Shown here: piece after piece, positions 6,686-13,867 of the stretch | Layout: every line of letters begins with the position of its first letter | Numbering within the stretch: the stretch's first letter is position 1 | Assembly: GCA_005883115.1 (NCBI GenBank) | Contig: VAZQ01000351.1 | Location: 964 to 14,830, forward strand | Direction: 5' to 3' | Length of the DNA stretch: 13,867 nucleotides | Source of the DNA: Alphaproteobacteria bacterium | GTDB taxonomy: Bacteria > Pseudomonadota > Alphaproteobacteria > Rhizobiales > Xanthobacteraceae | The notes under the pieces: generated by a model | The model's input: the letters and a program-made list of their open reading frames with translations, nothing else | Told to the model about the DNA's origin: nothing | Database searches by the model: none | Made by a program: the position numbers and the translations under genes

Positions 6686-7450
6686 ATGCGGGGATTGAAG
6701 GATCGCACCGTGCTGGTGACCGGCGCCGCTAACGGCATCGGCGCAGCGACGGCGCGCCGGCTTGCGGAAGAAGGCTGTGCGGTCGGGATTTTGGACGTGG
6801 ATATCGCTGCGGGCGAGGAGGTCGCCGGCGAGATCGCCGCGCGGGGAAGGCGAGCAACCTTCTACGCTGTGGATATTACCGACTACGATGCGGTGTCGCG
6901 CGCGGTGGAGACCTTCGAAGCCGCCTTCGGGCCAATCTCATTTCTCGTCAACAATGCCGGCTGGGACCGCGCCTGCAATTTCCTTGATACGGAGCCTGAC
7001 TTCTGGCGCAAGATCGTCGCGGTTAATCTGTTCGGTCCGCTAAACGTCACGCATGTTGTCCTGCGCGCCATGACGGCGCGCGGCTTCGGACGCGTCGTCA
7101 ATGTCGCGTCCGACGCGGGGCGGGTCGGCTCCTCGGGAGAGGCGGTCTATTCCGCCTGCAAGGGCGGCATCATCGCCTTGACAAAAACGCTCGCGCGCGA
7201 GCTCGTGGGCAAAGGCGTGATCCTCAACACGATCTGCCCGGGTCCGACCGACACCGCCATTCTGCGCAGCTTCCTGGAAGGCCCGGAAGGCGCGCGCATC
7301 GCCGAAGCGCTCAAGCGCGCCATTCCGATGCGGCGGCTTGGCGTGCCGGAGGACTATCCGGGGCTCATCGCCTTCCTGCTGTCGGACGACGCCGCCTATA
7401 TGACCGGCCAGACGATCAGCGTCTCGGGCGGGCTCACCATGCATGGATGA
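6686..7450 (+). CDS. BadH-like SDR (2-hydroxycyclohexanecarboxyl-CoA dehydrogenase type)
   Basis: A 254-residue classical SDR. TGAANGIG is at 12-19, D37 after the second strand implies NAD, NNAG is at 89-92, and N114, S142, Y155 and K159 complete the site. Several stretches resemble Rhodopseudomonas BadH as I recall it: NNAGWD, ASDAGRVGSSGEAVYSACKG (141-160) and the C-terminal SVSGGLTM. BadH oxidises 2-hydroxycyclohexanecarboxyl-CoA to the 2-keto form in cyclohexanecarboxylate degradation. That makes a 3-hydroxyacyl-CoA-type or cyclic beta-hydroxy substrate likely here, but no CoA ligase or ring-cleaving hydrolase of the Bad pathway is in the window. The start is ATG 6686 with AAGGTG at 6672-6677 overlapping the previous stop. 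Its TGA lies at 7448-7450, inside a possible ATGA overlap with the next gene. Confidence 0.9.
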   Translation: MRGLKDRTVLVTGAANGIGAATARRLAEEGCAVGILDVDIAAGEEVAGEIAARGRRATFYAVDITDYDAVSRAVETFEAAFGPISFLVNNAGWDRACNFLDTEPDFWRKIVAVNLFGPLNVTHVVLRAMTARGFGRVVNVASDAGRVGSSGEAVYSACKGGIIALTKTLARELVGKGVILNTICPGPTDTAILRSFLEGPEGARIAEALKRAIPMRRLGVPEDYPGLIAFLLSDDAAYMTGQTISVSGGLTMHG

Positions 7451-7464
7451 AGGACCGTGAGCAG

Positions 7465-8496
7465 ATGATGATCGACGTCTTCAACCATTTCATGCCCAAG
7501 GCCTATCTCGATCGGCTCGGCACGCTCATCCCTGGCCATATGGTGCTCGCCGCCTTTCCGAGGCTGGCGACGCTTTGGGACATCGATGCGCGGCTCGCGC
7601 TCCTCGATGGGTTCGACGGACTGCAGCAGGTGCTCTCGCTTGCCAATCCGCCGCTCGAGCTCATCGCTGGGCCGCAGGAGACGCCCGATCTCGCGCGCAT
7701 GGCAAACGATGCGCTGGCAGAACTCTGCGCCAGATATGGCGACCGCTTTCCGGCCTTCGTGGCGGCGCTGCCAATGAACAACATCGATGCTGCGCTCGCC
7801 GAGATCGACCGCGCGGTGAACGACCTCGGCGCCTGCGGTGTCCAGCTGTTCACGAACATCGCCGGTAAGCCGCTTTCGGCGCGCGAGTTTCGCCCGATCT
7901 TCCGGCGCATGGCGGCGCACGATCTGCCGGTCTGGCTGCATCCCATGCGCGGTCCGAATTTTCCCGATTATGCGAGCGAACAGGCATCCGAGGCGGAGAT
8001 CTGGTTTAGCTTCGGTTGGCCCTACGAGACCAGCGCCTGCGTGACGCGGTTGATTTATTCGAAAATATTTGACGAGCTGCCGGACCTCAAAATCATTACC
8101 CATCACATGGGTGGCATGATCCCGTACTTCGCTGGCAAAATTAATCTCGGCTTCCGCCAGATTTTTTTCGGCACGCCCGAACGCAATCCGGCGGCGGAGG
8201 ACGTGGGTCTCAAGAAGCCGGTGATGGAGTATTTCAAGAAGCTTTATGCTGATACCGCGCTCAACGGGGAGATTGCGCCGACGCGCTGTGGACACGCGTT
8301 CTTCGGAACGTCGTCGTGCCTGTTCGCGACCGATGCCCCCTTCGACGCCGAGCAGGGCCGCGGCTTGATCGCCAATACGATCAATGCGCTCGAAGCGCTT
8401 CCCGTTTCCGCGGCGGAGCGCGAGAAAATTTTTGCCGGGAATGCCCGCTTGCTGCTCAAACTGCCGGCGCGGAGCGCGGCCCGAGCATCGCCATGA
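7465..8496 (+). CDS. Amidohydrolase family 2 (ACMSD/gamma-resorcylate decarboxylase-like)
   Basis: TIM-barrel metal-dependent hydrolase or decarboxylase, 343 residues from ATG 7465, which has AAGGA at 7450-7454. An ATG at 7447 would overlap the SDR stop as ATGA and add MKDREQ. Numbering from 7447, visible features are IDVFNHFMP (9-17), LPVWLHPM with H165, IITHHMGGMI with H219/H220, and FATDAPFD with D296. In ACMSD-type enzymes the first motif is D-x-H-x-H; here the first His position is Phe12 and only H14 remains. The stretch SEAEIWFSFGWPYETSACVTRL and the NGEIAPTRCGH region are typical of a subgroup of these proteins. Related enzymes decarboxylate aromatic or muconate-type acids or hydrolyse C-C/C-N bonds. 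Its operon position before a dienelactone hydrolase suggests action on a ring-derived acid. The exact reaction is unknown. Confidence 0.85.
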   Translation: MMIDVFNHFMPKAYLDRLGTLIPGHMVLAAFPRLATLWDIDARLALLDGFDGLQQVLSLANPPLELIAGPQETPDLARMANDALAELCARYGDRFPAFVAALPMNNIDAALAEIDRAVNDLGACGVQLFTNIAGKPLSAREFRPIFRRMAAHDLPVWLHPMRGPNFPDYASEQASEAEIWFSFGWPYETSACVTRLIYSKIFDELPDLKIITHHMGGMIPYFAGKINLGFRQIFFGTPERNPAAEDVGLKKPVMEYFKKLYADTALNGEIAPTRCGHAFFGTSSCLFATDAPFDAEQGRGLIANTINALEALPVSAAEREKIFAGNARLLLKLPARSAARASP

Positions 8497-9191
8497 AGAC
8501 TCAGGTCATCAGCATCAAGCTGCGCGACGGGGAAATGGGAGCCTATCTCGCCATCCCAGACCGCACCCCGGCCGGTGCCATTATCGCCATCATGGAAATC
8601 TGGGGCGTCAACGAGACCATGCGCCGGCACGCGCACGAATTCGCGCAAGCCGGATTCGTCTGCCTGGTGCCGGACCTGTTCTGGCGGCAGGAGCCCGGCG
8701 TCGAACTCTCCGACCACGATCCGGAGCAGGTGAAAAAGGCTTTCGATCTCTACTACGACTTCGACTACGACCTCGCCGTGCGCGACATGGAGGACACGTG
8801 GCATCACCTGCAAAAGCTACCCGAGTGCAACGGCAAGGTCGGCGCGGTCGGCTATTGTCTCGGCGGCAAGCTCTGCTATCTCATGTGCTGCCGCACTGAC
8901 ATCGACTGTGCGGTCGCTTATTACGGCACTTACATCGAGCACCACATTCGCGAAGCCGAGAACCTCCATCGGCCGTTCGTGCTGCACATGGCGCTCAAAG
9001 ATCGTTGGGTACAGGCGGAGGTGAACGATCTCCTGGAGCGCCGGCTCTCACCCAATCCGCTGGTGACCATTCACAAATATCCGGGCGCGGACCATGCCTT
9101 CGCCCGCTATGGCGGCAGGACCTACTCCAAGCCGGAGGCGGAGCGGGCGCTAGGATTGACGATCGACTTTTTCAAACGGCATCTCGGATAG
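8493..9191 (+). CDS. Dienelactone hydrolase-family protein
   Basis: A cytoplasmic alpha/beta hydrolase of 232 residues, the normal length for dienelactone hydrolases. The ATG at 8493 overlaps the preceding TGA as ATGA, so translation is probably coupled. An upstream in-frame ATG at 8316 lies deep in the previous gene and is rejected. The nucleophile motif is GYCLGG with Cys122 rather than Ser, as in true DLH. The triad is completed by an Asp at about 170 (ALKDRW) and His201 (GADHAFAR). The regulatory Glu of the family is present in MEIWGVN (E36). The family opens unsaturated lactones such as 4-carboxymethylenebutenolide to linear keto acids, but related proteins hydrolyse other esters. It is the last gene of the five-gene operon and faces the ThDP gene tail to tail. 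Confidence 0.9.
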   Translation: MKTQVISIKLRDGEMGAYLAIPDRTPAGAIIAIMEIWGVNETMRRHAHEFAQAGFVCLVPDLFWRQEPGVELSDHDPEQVKKAFDLYYDFDYDLAVRDMEDTWHHLQKLPECNGKVGAVGYCLGGKLCYLMCCRTDIDCAVAYYGTYIEHHIREAENLHRPFVLHMALKDRWVQAEVNDLLERRLSPNPLVTIHKYPGADHAFARYGGRTYSKPEAERALGLTIDFFKRHLG

Positions 9192-9247
9192 CGTCCCAAG
9201 CTCAGCGATTATTTCCGGCCGAAGCGAAGCCGGGGCGGAACGTCAGC

Positions 9248-10849
9248 TCAATCGTAGACCGTATCGAGGTAGTGATCGGAATCGACGACGGCCTCGATCA
9301 CCGTGGGTCCGTTTGCCGCGAGCGCGCTCGTCACCGAGCTTCCGAGCGCATCGGCGCTATTGGCGGCGAGTGCCGGCACGCCGAAGTAGTGCGCTGGCGG
9401 CTCGCGATAGGCCTCCGCCTGCAGCTCAGTGCCGTAGAGCGGGAGTTGGCGCCGAATCTGCTTCACCTTGATAAGCGCGAGCCAACGGTCGTCGAGCACC
9501 ACGATCGGAAGCGTGATGCCGAGCCGCTTGGCGGTTGCAACCTCGCCGCACGTCATCTGGAAGCAGCCGTCGCCGAGCAGACAGACCACCGGCGCCTCGG
9601 GGCGCGCAAGCTTGGCCGCGATCGCGCCCGGCAGGCCGAAACCCATGGATGACCAGCCGTTGGTGATGTGGAAAGTTTTCGGCGCGTGCGCGCTCCATTG
9701 GCTGGCAATCTGGTGCGTGTGCGCCCCGACGTCGAAGGCGAGCAGCCCCTCGCGCGGCAATGCGCGGCGGACTGCGTCGATGGCCGCGTATGCGGTGAAC
9801 GTCTTGCCCGCCGGACGCAAGGCAGTTTGGAAAGTGTGGCGATGCTCCGCCAGCATTGCGGAGCTCCACCGATTCGTAGCGGCCGGCATCGCACAGAACC
9901 GCGCCAAGGAGGAATCGAAATCGCCGGTGACCTGATGGATCAGGTTAACCGAAGGGGCGACGTCCACCGGCTCGATATCGATCTGCAGCAGCGGCCGATT
10001 GCCGATCCATGCCTCGTATTCCACCTCGACCGTGTCGTAGCCGAGGCCGACGATGAGATCGGCAGAATGCAAGAATCTGCGCTGCACTTGCCGGCAAGCG
10101 CGCTCGATGCAGCCGAGCGCGAGTGGATGATCTTCGTCGATCATCCCCTTGGCCATGGTCGTGGTGGCGAACGGTAAATTATGGCGCTCGATCATTGTGC
10201 GCAGCGACGACGGATCGGCGAGACGCATCGCCGTCGCGCCCAGAACCGCGATTGGTCGCTCGGCCGCGGCGATCAGTTCTCCCGCTCGGGCGAGCGCGGC
10301 GTCAGCCGCGGCGGCGAGCTTTGCAGGTTGCGCCGGCGCCGCGATCTGTTCGTTGGTGGCTGCGAGCGCGACGTCTTCCGGCAGATCGAGATGCACCGGC
10401 CCTTTCGGCTCGCTCAGCGCGAGCGCGATCGCCTGCGTCAGCGTCTGCGCAACGCACCCCTGCTCGAGCTTGAGCGTCGCCTTGGTAATCGGCTTGAACA
10501 GCGCATGATGGTCGATCCACATCTGAATGCGCCGGCCAAGCTGATCGGTATTGAGGTTGCAGGTGATCGCGATCACGGGCGAGCGATCCAGAAAGGCGCC
10601 GCCCACGCCGGTCGCAAGATTGGTGGCGCCGGGGCCTAAGGTGGCGATGCAAAACCCGGGGGTGCCGGTCATCCGGCCGGTAACATCGGCGGCAAATCCG
10701 GCCGAGCCTTCGTGCGCGGTGAGGATGAACTCGACACCGCCGCTGCGCATCGCCTCCATCAGCGGCAGCACGTTGCCGCTCGGAATGCCAAAGCCCCGGC
10801 TAACCCCATTCGCTTTCAGCGTGGCGATGATCAGATCAGCGTTGTTCAT
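9248..10849 (-). CDS. Thiamine-diphosphate-dependent enzyme, acetolactate synthase-like
   Basis: 533 residues with the three-domain build of the POX/ALS group. The N-terminal PYR domain has GIPSGNVLPLMEAM and the catalytic Glu47 in TAHEGSAGFAADVTGR, followed by ATLGPGATNLATGVGGA. The central domain spans roughly 185-325. The C-terminal PP domain has HITNGWSSMGFGLPGAI and the cofactor motif starting at GDG (426-428) and ending 26 residues later in LDDRW. At that end the usual NN or ND is DD (453-454). These enzymes decarboxylate or ligate 2-keto acids. It is shorter than housekeeping IlvB and has no small-subunit gene beside it, so a catabolic 2-oxoacid decarboxylase or lyase is as likely as acetolactate synthesis. 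It follows the M20 gene by 39 bases on the same strand; no clear ribosome-binding site is seen. Confidence 0.87.
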   Translation of the reverse strand: MNNADLIIATLKANGVSRGFGIPSGNVLPLMEAMRSGGVEFILTAHEGSAGFAADVTGRMTGTPGFCIATLGPGATNLATGVGGAFLDRSPVIAITCNLNTDQLGRRIQMWIDHHALFKPITKATLKLEQGCVAQTLTQAIALALSEPKGPVHLDLPEDVALAATNEQIAAPAQPAKLAAAADAALARAGELIAAAERPIAVLGATAMRLADPSSLRTMIERHNLPFATTTMAKGMIDEDHPLALGCIERACRQVQRRFLHSADLIVGLGYDTVEVEYEAWIGNRPLLQIDIEPVDVAPSVNLIHQVTGDFDSSLARFCAMPAATNRWSSAMLAEHRHTFQTALRPAGKTFTAYAAIDAVRRALPREGLLAFDVGAHTHQIASQWSAHAPKTFHITNGWSSMGFGLPGAIAAKLARPEAPVVCLLGDGCFQMTCGEVATAKRLGITLPIVVLDDRWLALIKVKQIRRQLPLYGTELQAEAYREPPAHYFGVPALAANSADALGSSVTSALAANGPTVIEAVVDSDHYLDTVYD

Positions 10850-10888
10850 GCCGACAACGAATTGCGAGTCCCGTTTTTCATGCGATGG

Positions 10889-12310
10889 TTACGCAGGCGC
10901 ACGCGCGTCGAGTTTCTCCCCAACGCGCAGCGTCGGAACGCCGGGCTCGCCCAAATCCCAGAACAATCCGGCCATCGCGCCGAGTCCCTCGCGTGCGATC
11001 GGCGCGAGCAGGTGCTCGTCAGGCGCGTGCTGCGAACATCCGGCATAGGAGTGCGGGATCCAGACGGTGCGCAAGCCCAGCACATCGGCGAAGCTGTCGT
11101 TGGGCAGCGATCCACCGATATTGGGAAGAATGGTCGGCGCGCGGCCGGTGGTGCGCTCGATCGAGCGGGCGATGAACCCAACCCATGGGTCCTCGGGGTC
11201 AAGCCGGCTCGCTTGGAAAAATCCGCCGCCGCCGCGGCGCACCTCGACTTGGGTGAGACCATGGCGGTCGAGGTGGCGGCGCAGCGCCGGAATGATGTCG
11301 TTGACATCCGTTCCAACCACATAGCGCAGCTGGCAATGGGCGCGCGCTTGGCCCGGAATGGCGTTGACCGGACGCTCCGGCGTTCCGGTGATAAAGGCCA
11401 GCACCTCAAAGCTGTTCCAGCCGAAGACGCGTTCGGCCGGGGTGAGCTCGGCTTCCCCCCAGTCGTAATCGATGCTCGGGCCATTTCCGCCGCCTTCGAC
11501 CTCGACCCCGGCGAGCACGCGACGCACCGTCGCCGGCAGCGGCGGGCGCCATTCCGGCACACGGATCGTCCCGCGAGCATCGGTGATGCACGCAAGCGCA
11601 TGCGCGAGAATGATGCCTGGATTGGCGAGGAGACCGCCCCAGTTGCCGGAATGATGGCCGCCCTCGCGCAGATCGACGACGAGCTCGATCGGATGGCTGC
11701 CGCGCGCGCCCAGAAAAAGCGTCGGCCGATCGGGTGCGGCGCGCGGGCCGTCGGATGCGATCAGCAGATCGGCGCGCAACAGGTCATCCTTCTGCGCGAG
11801 GCAAAGCTCGCGCAGGCCGGCGGAGCCCACTTCCTCTCCCATCTCGATGAGAATTTTCGTGTTGAAGCCGAGGCGGCTGCGCTGGGCCAGGACCGCCGCG
11901 AGCGCGGCGATGTTGATGCTGTGCTGCCCCTTGTTATCTGCCGTACCGCGACCATACAGGCGCTCACCTTCGATGGTGAGTACCCACGGAGACAGTCCGG
12001 CGCGCCACAAATCGTCGAGACCGCGCACGGTGTCACCGTGGCCGTAGATGAGAACCGTGAACGCGGCGTCCTCCTCCTTGCGCTCGGCCACCAGAAATGG
12101 TGGACCCGATGGGTTGTCCAGAATGCGCGAGGTGAATCCGAGCGGAGCGAGGCTCGGCACCATCTCGTCCTCGAGATAGCGCCGCAGCGCGGGAGCGCGT
12201 TCCGGCTCCTGGCTGGTGCTGGGGATGGCGACCCGGCGCCGTAAATCGACGAGAAATTCACCGCTATCGAAATAGGTGTGCGCGCGGGCGATGGCGGCGG
12301 CGCGGCTCAT
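10889..12310 (-). CDS. M20-family metallohydrolase (peptidase/deacylase)
   Basis: 473 residues from ATG 12310; an upstream ATG at 12400 would run through the divergent promoter region and is rejected. Metal-site motifs are clear: YGHGDTV (H91, D93), GRGTADNKGQ (D125), MGEEVGS (E159/E160), ASDGPR (D187), and a terminal HAPDEH (H428/H433). The dimerisation-domain insert has GGHHSGNWGG and the later substrate-side stretch NIGGSLPNDSFADVLG. The length and motifs fit the M20A/C-type dipeptidase and amino-acyl hydrolase group, different from the HyuC-like gene at 3903. It probably cleaves an amide bond of an N-acyl amino acid or dipeptide-like compound in the cytoplasm. It is the first gene of a minus-strand pair with the ThDP enzyme, suggesting that the released product feeds a 2-keto acid step. 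It is divergent from the cupin. Confidence 0.88.
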   Translation of the reverse strand: MSRAAAIARAHTYFDSGEFLVDLRRRVAIPSTSQEPERAPALRRYLEDEMVPSLAPLGFTSRILDNPSGPPFLVAERKEEDAAFTVLIYGHGDTVRGLDDLWRAGLSPWVLTIEGERLYGRGTADNKGQHSINIAALAAVLAQRSRLGFNTKILIEMGEEVGSAGLRELCLAQKDDLLRADLLIASDGPRAAPDRPTLFLGARGSHPIELVVDLREGGHHSGNWGGLLANPGIILAHALACITDARGTIRVPEWRPPLPATVRRVLAGVEVEGGGNGPSIDYDWGEAELTPAERVFGWNSFEVLAFITGTPERPVNAIPGQARAHCQLRYVVGTDVNDIIPALRRHLDRHGLTQVEVRRGGGGFFQASRLDPEDPWVGFIARSIERTTGRAPTILPNIGGSLPNDSFADVLGLRTVWIPHSYAGCSQHAPDEHLLAPIAREGLGAMAGLFWDLGEPGVPTLRVGEKLDARAPA

Positions 12311-12350
12311 ATCGTCGCTCTTTGCGGCTGCATGCTTGAGCTGGTCGCGG

Positions 12351-12378
12351 TCGACAATTACCGTCCGCTCGATATTGC
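12351..12378 (+). promoter_or_regulatory. Possible sigma-70 promoter for cupin-OCD pair
   Basis: TCGACA (12351-12356, 5 of 6 to TTGACA) is followed after 16 bases by TATTGC (12373-12378, 4 of 6 to TATAAT) in the 110-base divergent gap. A start near 12385 would leave a leader of about 35 bases before GTG 12421. This rests on pattern match only. Confidence 0.3.
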
Positions 12379-12420
12379 ATGCGGGCCGATGCCGCGGCAA
12401 GGACGAGCGGGAGAGCGCAC

Positions 12421-12789
12421 GTGTTCAAGATCCTGCATCTGCATGAGTGCCCGGTCAGCCCGATGCCGGAAGGACGGGGCGAGCAGATCAAGCTGATCAA
12501 TGCAAGTCTCGGCACCGAAAAGCTCGACTTGCATTTCAACCGCTTGTTTGCCGGCGGAGTGCCCGGCAAGCGGCATCACCACAGCAAGGCGGATAACGTC
12601 TATATCGTCAAACGCGGCGAGGGCACGCTCACGCTTGAAGGCGAGACCTATGTCATCCGCGAGAACGACGTGATCTACATCCCTGCCGGCATGGTCCATT
12701 CTCTTACCAACCGTGGCGATAATGTTTTCGAGATTTTCGAAATCTATGCGCCGGCCGGATCGCAGTTCGATGTCGTGCCGGACGAGTGA
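12421..12789 (+). CDS. Single-domain cupin protein
   Basis: 122 residues from GTG 12421. I prefer it to ATG 12379 because GGGAGAG (12409-12415) sits at ideal spacing before the GTG, while the upstream ATG overlaps the proposed promoter. Cupin motif 1 is GGVPGKRHHHSKADNVYIVKRG (about 45-66) with H52 and H54; the usual metal-binding Glu position is Asn59. Motif 2 is ENDVIYIPAGMVHSLTN (81-97) with H93. Small cupins of this kind range from dioxygenases and isomerases to simple binding proteins. Metal binding by H52, H54 and H93 is plausible even without the Glu. The gene is the first of a pair with the OCD-like gene and is divergent from the M20–ThDP pair. Function is not assignable beyond the fold. 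Confidence 0.85.
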   Translation: MFKILHLHECPVSPMPEGRGEQIKLINASLGTEKLDLHFNRLFAGGVPGKRHHHSKADNVYIVKRGEGTLTLEGETYVIRENDVIYIPAGMVHSLTNRGDNVFEIFEIYAPAGSQFDVVPDE

Positions 12790-12818
12790 AGCGCCGGCCT
12801 GAACGGCAGAACCGAGAG

Positions 12819-13835
12819 ATGACGAGTACTGGTGGCGTCCTGTTCGTGCCCTACCAAGAGACGCTCGGTTTGCTTGGCGTGGAGGACGCGCTGCGCGTCT
12901 GCGAGGACGTCTACGCCATGCACGCGCGCGGCAGCATCGTGTGGGCATCGCCGGCGAGCTTCAAACTCGACGTGGCGGAGGGATTCAACAACCACTGGCA
13001 CGTGAAGGCCGCCTTGCTCAAGGAGATCCCTACGACGGGCGTTCGCCTTTACAACTATTACGACGACGGCACGCGCAACACCATCGGCGAGCTCGGCTGC
13101 ACGCGATATATCGTGCTGTCTGATCCGCACAGCGGCGAGCCGGTGGCGATTGTCGATGAACATTGGAGCTATGCTATCCGCAGCGCGGCGGCCGCGACCC
13201 TTGCCTGCAAATGGTTGGCGCCGAGAAGCCCGAAGGTTCTGGGTCTCGTCGGCGTCGGCACGATGGGCACCAATTCGCTGCGGTGTCTTTGCACGATGTA
13301 CAATTTCGCGGAGATCCGGTGCACCTCGCGCCGCCCCGAGACGCGGGCAGCGTTCGCGCGCAAATGGTCGCAGGCGCTCGCGATCCCTGTCGTGCCCAAG
13401 GAGACGGTCGAAGACGTCGTGCGCGGCGCCGATATCGTCGTCGGCGGCACCACCTCGGGTGAAATCGTGAGCCGCGAGTTTTGGCTCAAGCCCGGCTCGA
13501 CCTTCATCTCGCTGGCGCGACGCGAGCTCGATCCGGCCGGCTGGTCGAAGATGGATAAGGTCGTCATCGACAGCTGGGACTTCAACATGCTGCAACGTGA
13601 GTTCAAGCGCACCGTCGAGGCGGGGATGTTCTCGCGCGAGAAGCTATATGCCGAGATTCACGAATTGGTTTCGGGCGCGAAGAAGGGTCGCGAACGCGAT
13701 GACGAGCGAATTCTCATCCACACCACGGGGCTGGTATCGCAGGACGTCGCGCTCGCCCACTTCTTGTACCGACGCGCCCTCGACAAAGGTTTGGGCCTTT
13801 GGCTGCCAAGAAGCCTGCCCCCCTCTCCGGCTTGA
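12819..13835 (+). CDS. Ornithine cyclodeaminase/mu-crystallin-family protein
   Basis: 338 residues from ATG 12819; a GTG at 12786, overlapping the cupin stop as GTGA, would add 11 charged residues. Neither start has a convincing ribosome-binding site. Numbering from the GTG, the substrate-side segment has WHVKAALLKE (K74) followed by GVRLYNYYDDG. The Rossmann motif is GLVGVGTMG (153-161), then CTSRRPET. The family Asp is in GLVSQDVALA (D320). Members include ornithine and lysine cyclodeaminases, alanine dehydrogenases, ketimine reductases and opine-type synthases, all NAD(P)-dependent steps at an amino or imino acid. With amide hydrolases and a 2-keto-acid ThDP enzyme nearby, an imino-acid reductase or amino-acid deaminating step is more likely than true ornithine cyclisation. 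The last 32 bases of the window after the stop show nothing. Confidence 0.87.
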   Translation: MTSTGGVLFVPYQETLGLLGVEDALRVCEDVYAMHARGSIVWASPASFKLDVAEGFNNHWHVKAALLKEIPTTGVRLYNYYDDGTRNTIGELGCTRYIVLSDPHSGEPVAIVDEHWSYAIRSAAAATLACKWLAPRSPKVLGLVGVGTMGTNSLRCLCTMYNFAEIRCTSRRPETRAAFARKWSQALAIPVVPKETVEDVVRGADIVVGGTTSGEIVSREFWLKPGSTFISLARRELDPAGWSKMDKVVIDSWDFNMLQREFKRTVEAGMFSREKLYAEIHELVSGAKKGRERDDERILIHTTGLVSQDVALAHFLYRRALDKGLGLWLPRSLPPSPA

Positions 13836-13867
13836 GGTAAGGGACGGCGAGATTCGTTTTGGCCGTT

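Noticed and set aside
7396..8295. 299-codon minus-strand frame opposite the ACMSD-like gene
   Set aside because: A GC-rich antisense shadow; the sense protein has convincing barrel motifs.
9213..9235. Hairpin ccggc/gccgg in the 56-base gap between converging genes, as a terminator
   Set aside because: The stem is only 5 bp plus wobbles, with a 9-base loop and no T-run on either strand; too weak to call a Rho-independent terminator.
10712..12244. 510-codon open frame on the plus strand opposite the M20 gene
   Set aside because: It is antisense to a gene with complete metal-site motifs, is Arg/Ala-rich without any domain pattern, and has no ribosome-binding site. It is a typical shadow of GC-rich codon use.

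Overview
The window looks like a chromosomal stretch of a GC-rich alphaproteobacterium, probably Hyphomicrobiales (Bradyrhizobium/Rhodopseudomonas-like). This is inferred from three things: the nitrite/sulfite reductase–DUF934 gene pair, palindromic intergenic repeats of a type common in that group, and a short-chain dehydrogenase close to Rhodopseudomonas BadH. No rRNA, tRNA, CRISPR array, integrase or transposase is visible. There is also no transporter or transcription regulator, so any uptake system or regulator for these genes lies outside the window.

Layout. Positions 1-676 hold the end of an assimilatory sulfite/nitrite reductase gene and its DUF934 partner (+). Positions 684-1175 hold a relatively AT-rich orphan membrane-protein gene (-) and a composite palindromic repeat; this looks like the edge of the sulfur locus. 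From 1182 on the window is a mosaic of small catabolic modules on alternating strands: (a) a D-aminoacylase-type amidohydrolase (-), divergent from an SDR dehydrogenase (+), with a repeat cluster and a possible operator between them; (b) an M20 N-carbamoyl-amino-acid hydrolase/allantoate amidohydrolase-like gene (-); (c) a tight five-gene operon (+, 5198-9191) of LLM flavin monooxygenase (frameshifted), MaoC-like hot-dog protein, BadH-like SDR, ACMSD-type amidohydrolase and dienelactone hydrolase, the last three linked by ATGA overlaps or very short spacing; (d) a minus-strand pair of M20 peptidase and acetolactate-synthase-like ThDP enzyme; (e) a plus-strand pair of cupin and ornithine-cyclodeaminase/mu-crystallin-like protein, divergent from (d). 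Modules meet tail to tail with very short gaps (3888/3903 and 9191/9248).

Together the genes read as an accessory degradation island for a nitrogen-containing organic compound. Three C-N hydrolases could deacylate or open ureide/amide substrates. The five-gene operon could oxidise, hydrate, dehydrogenate and hydrolyse the carbon skeleton. The ThDP enzyme and the OCD-like protein could handle 2-keto or imino-acid intermediates. The substrate cannot be read from sequence. Four points make the set unusual: the monooxygenase gene has a one-base frameshift; the MaoC-like protein lacks the catalytic Asp/His; the ACMSD-like protein lacks the first metal His; and the cupin lacks the motif-1 Glu.
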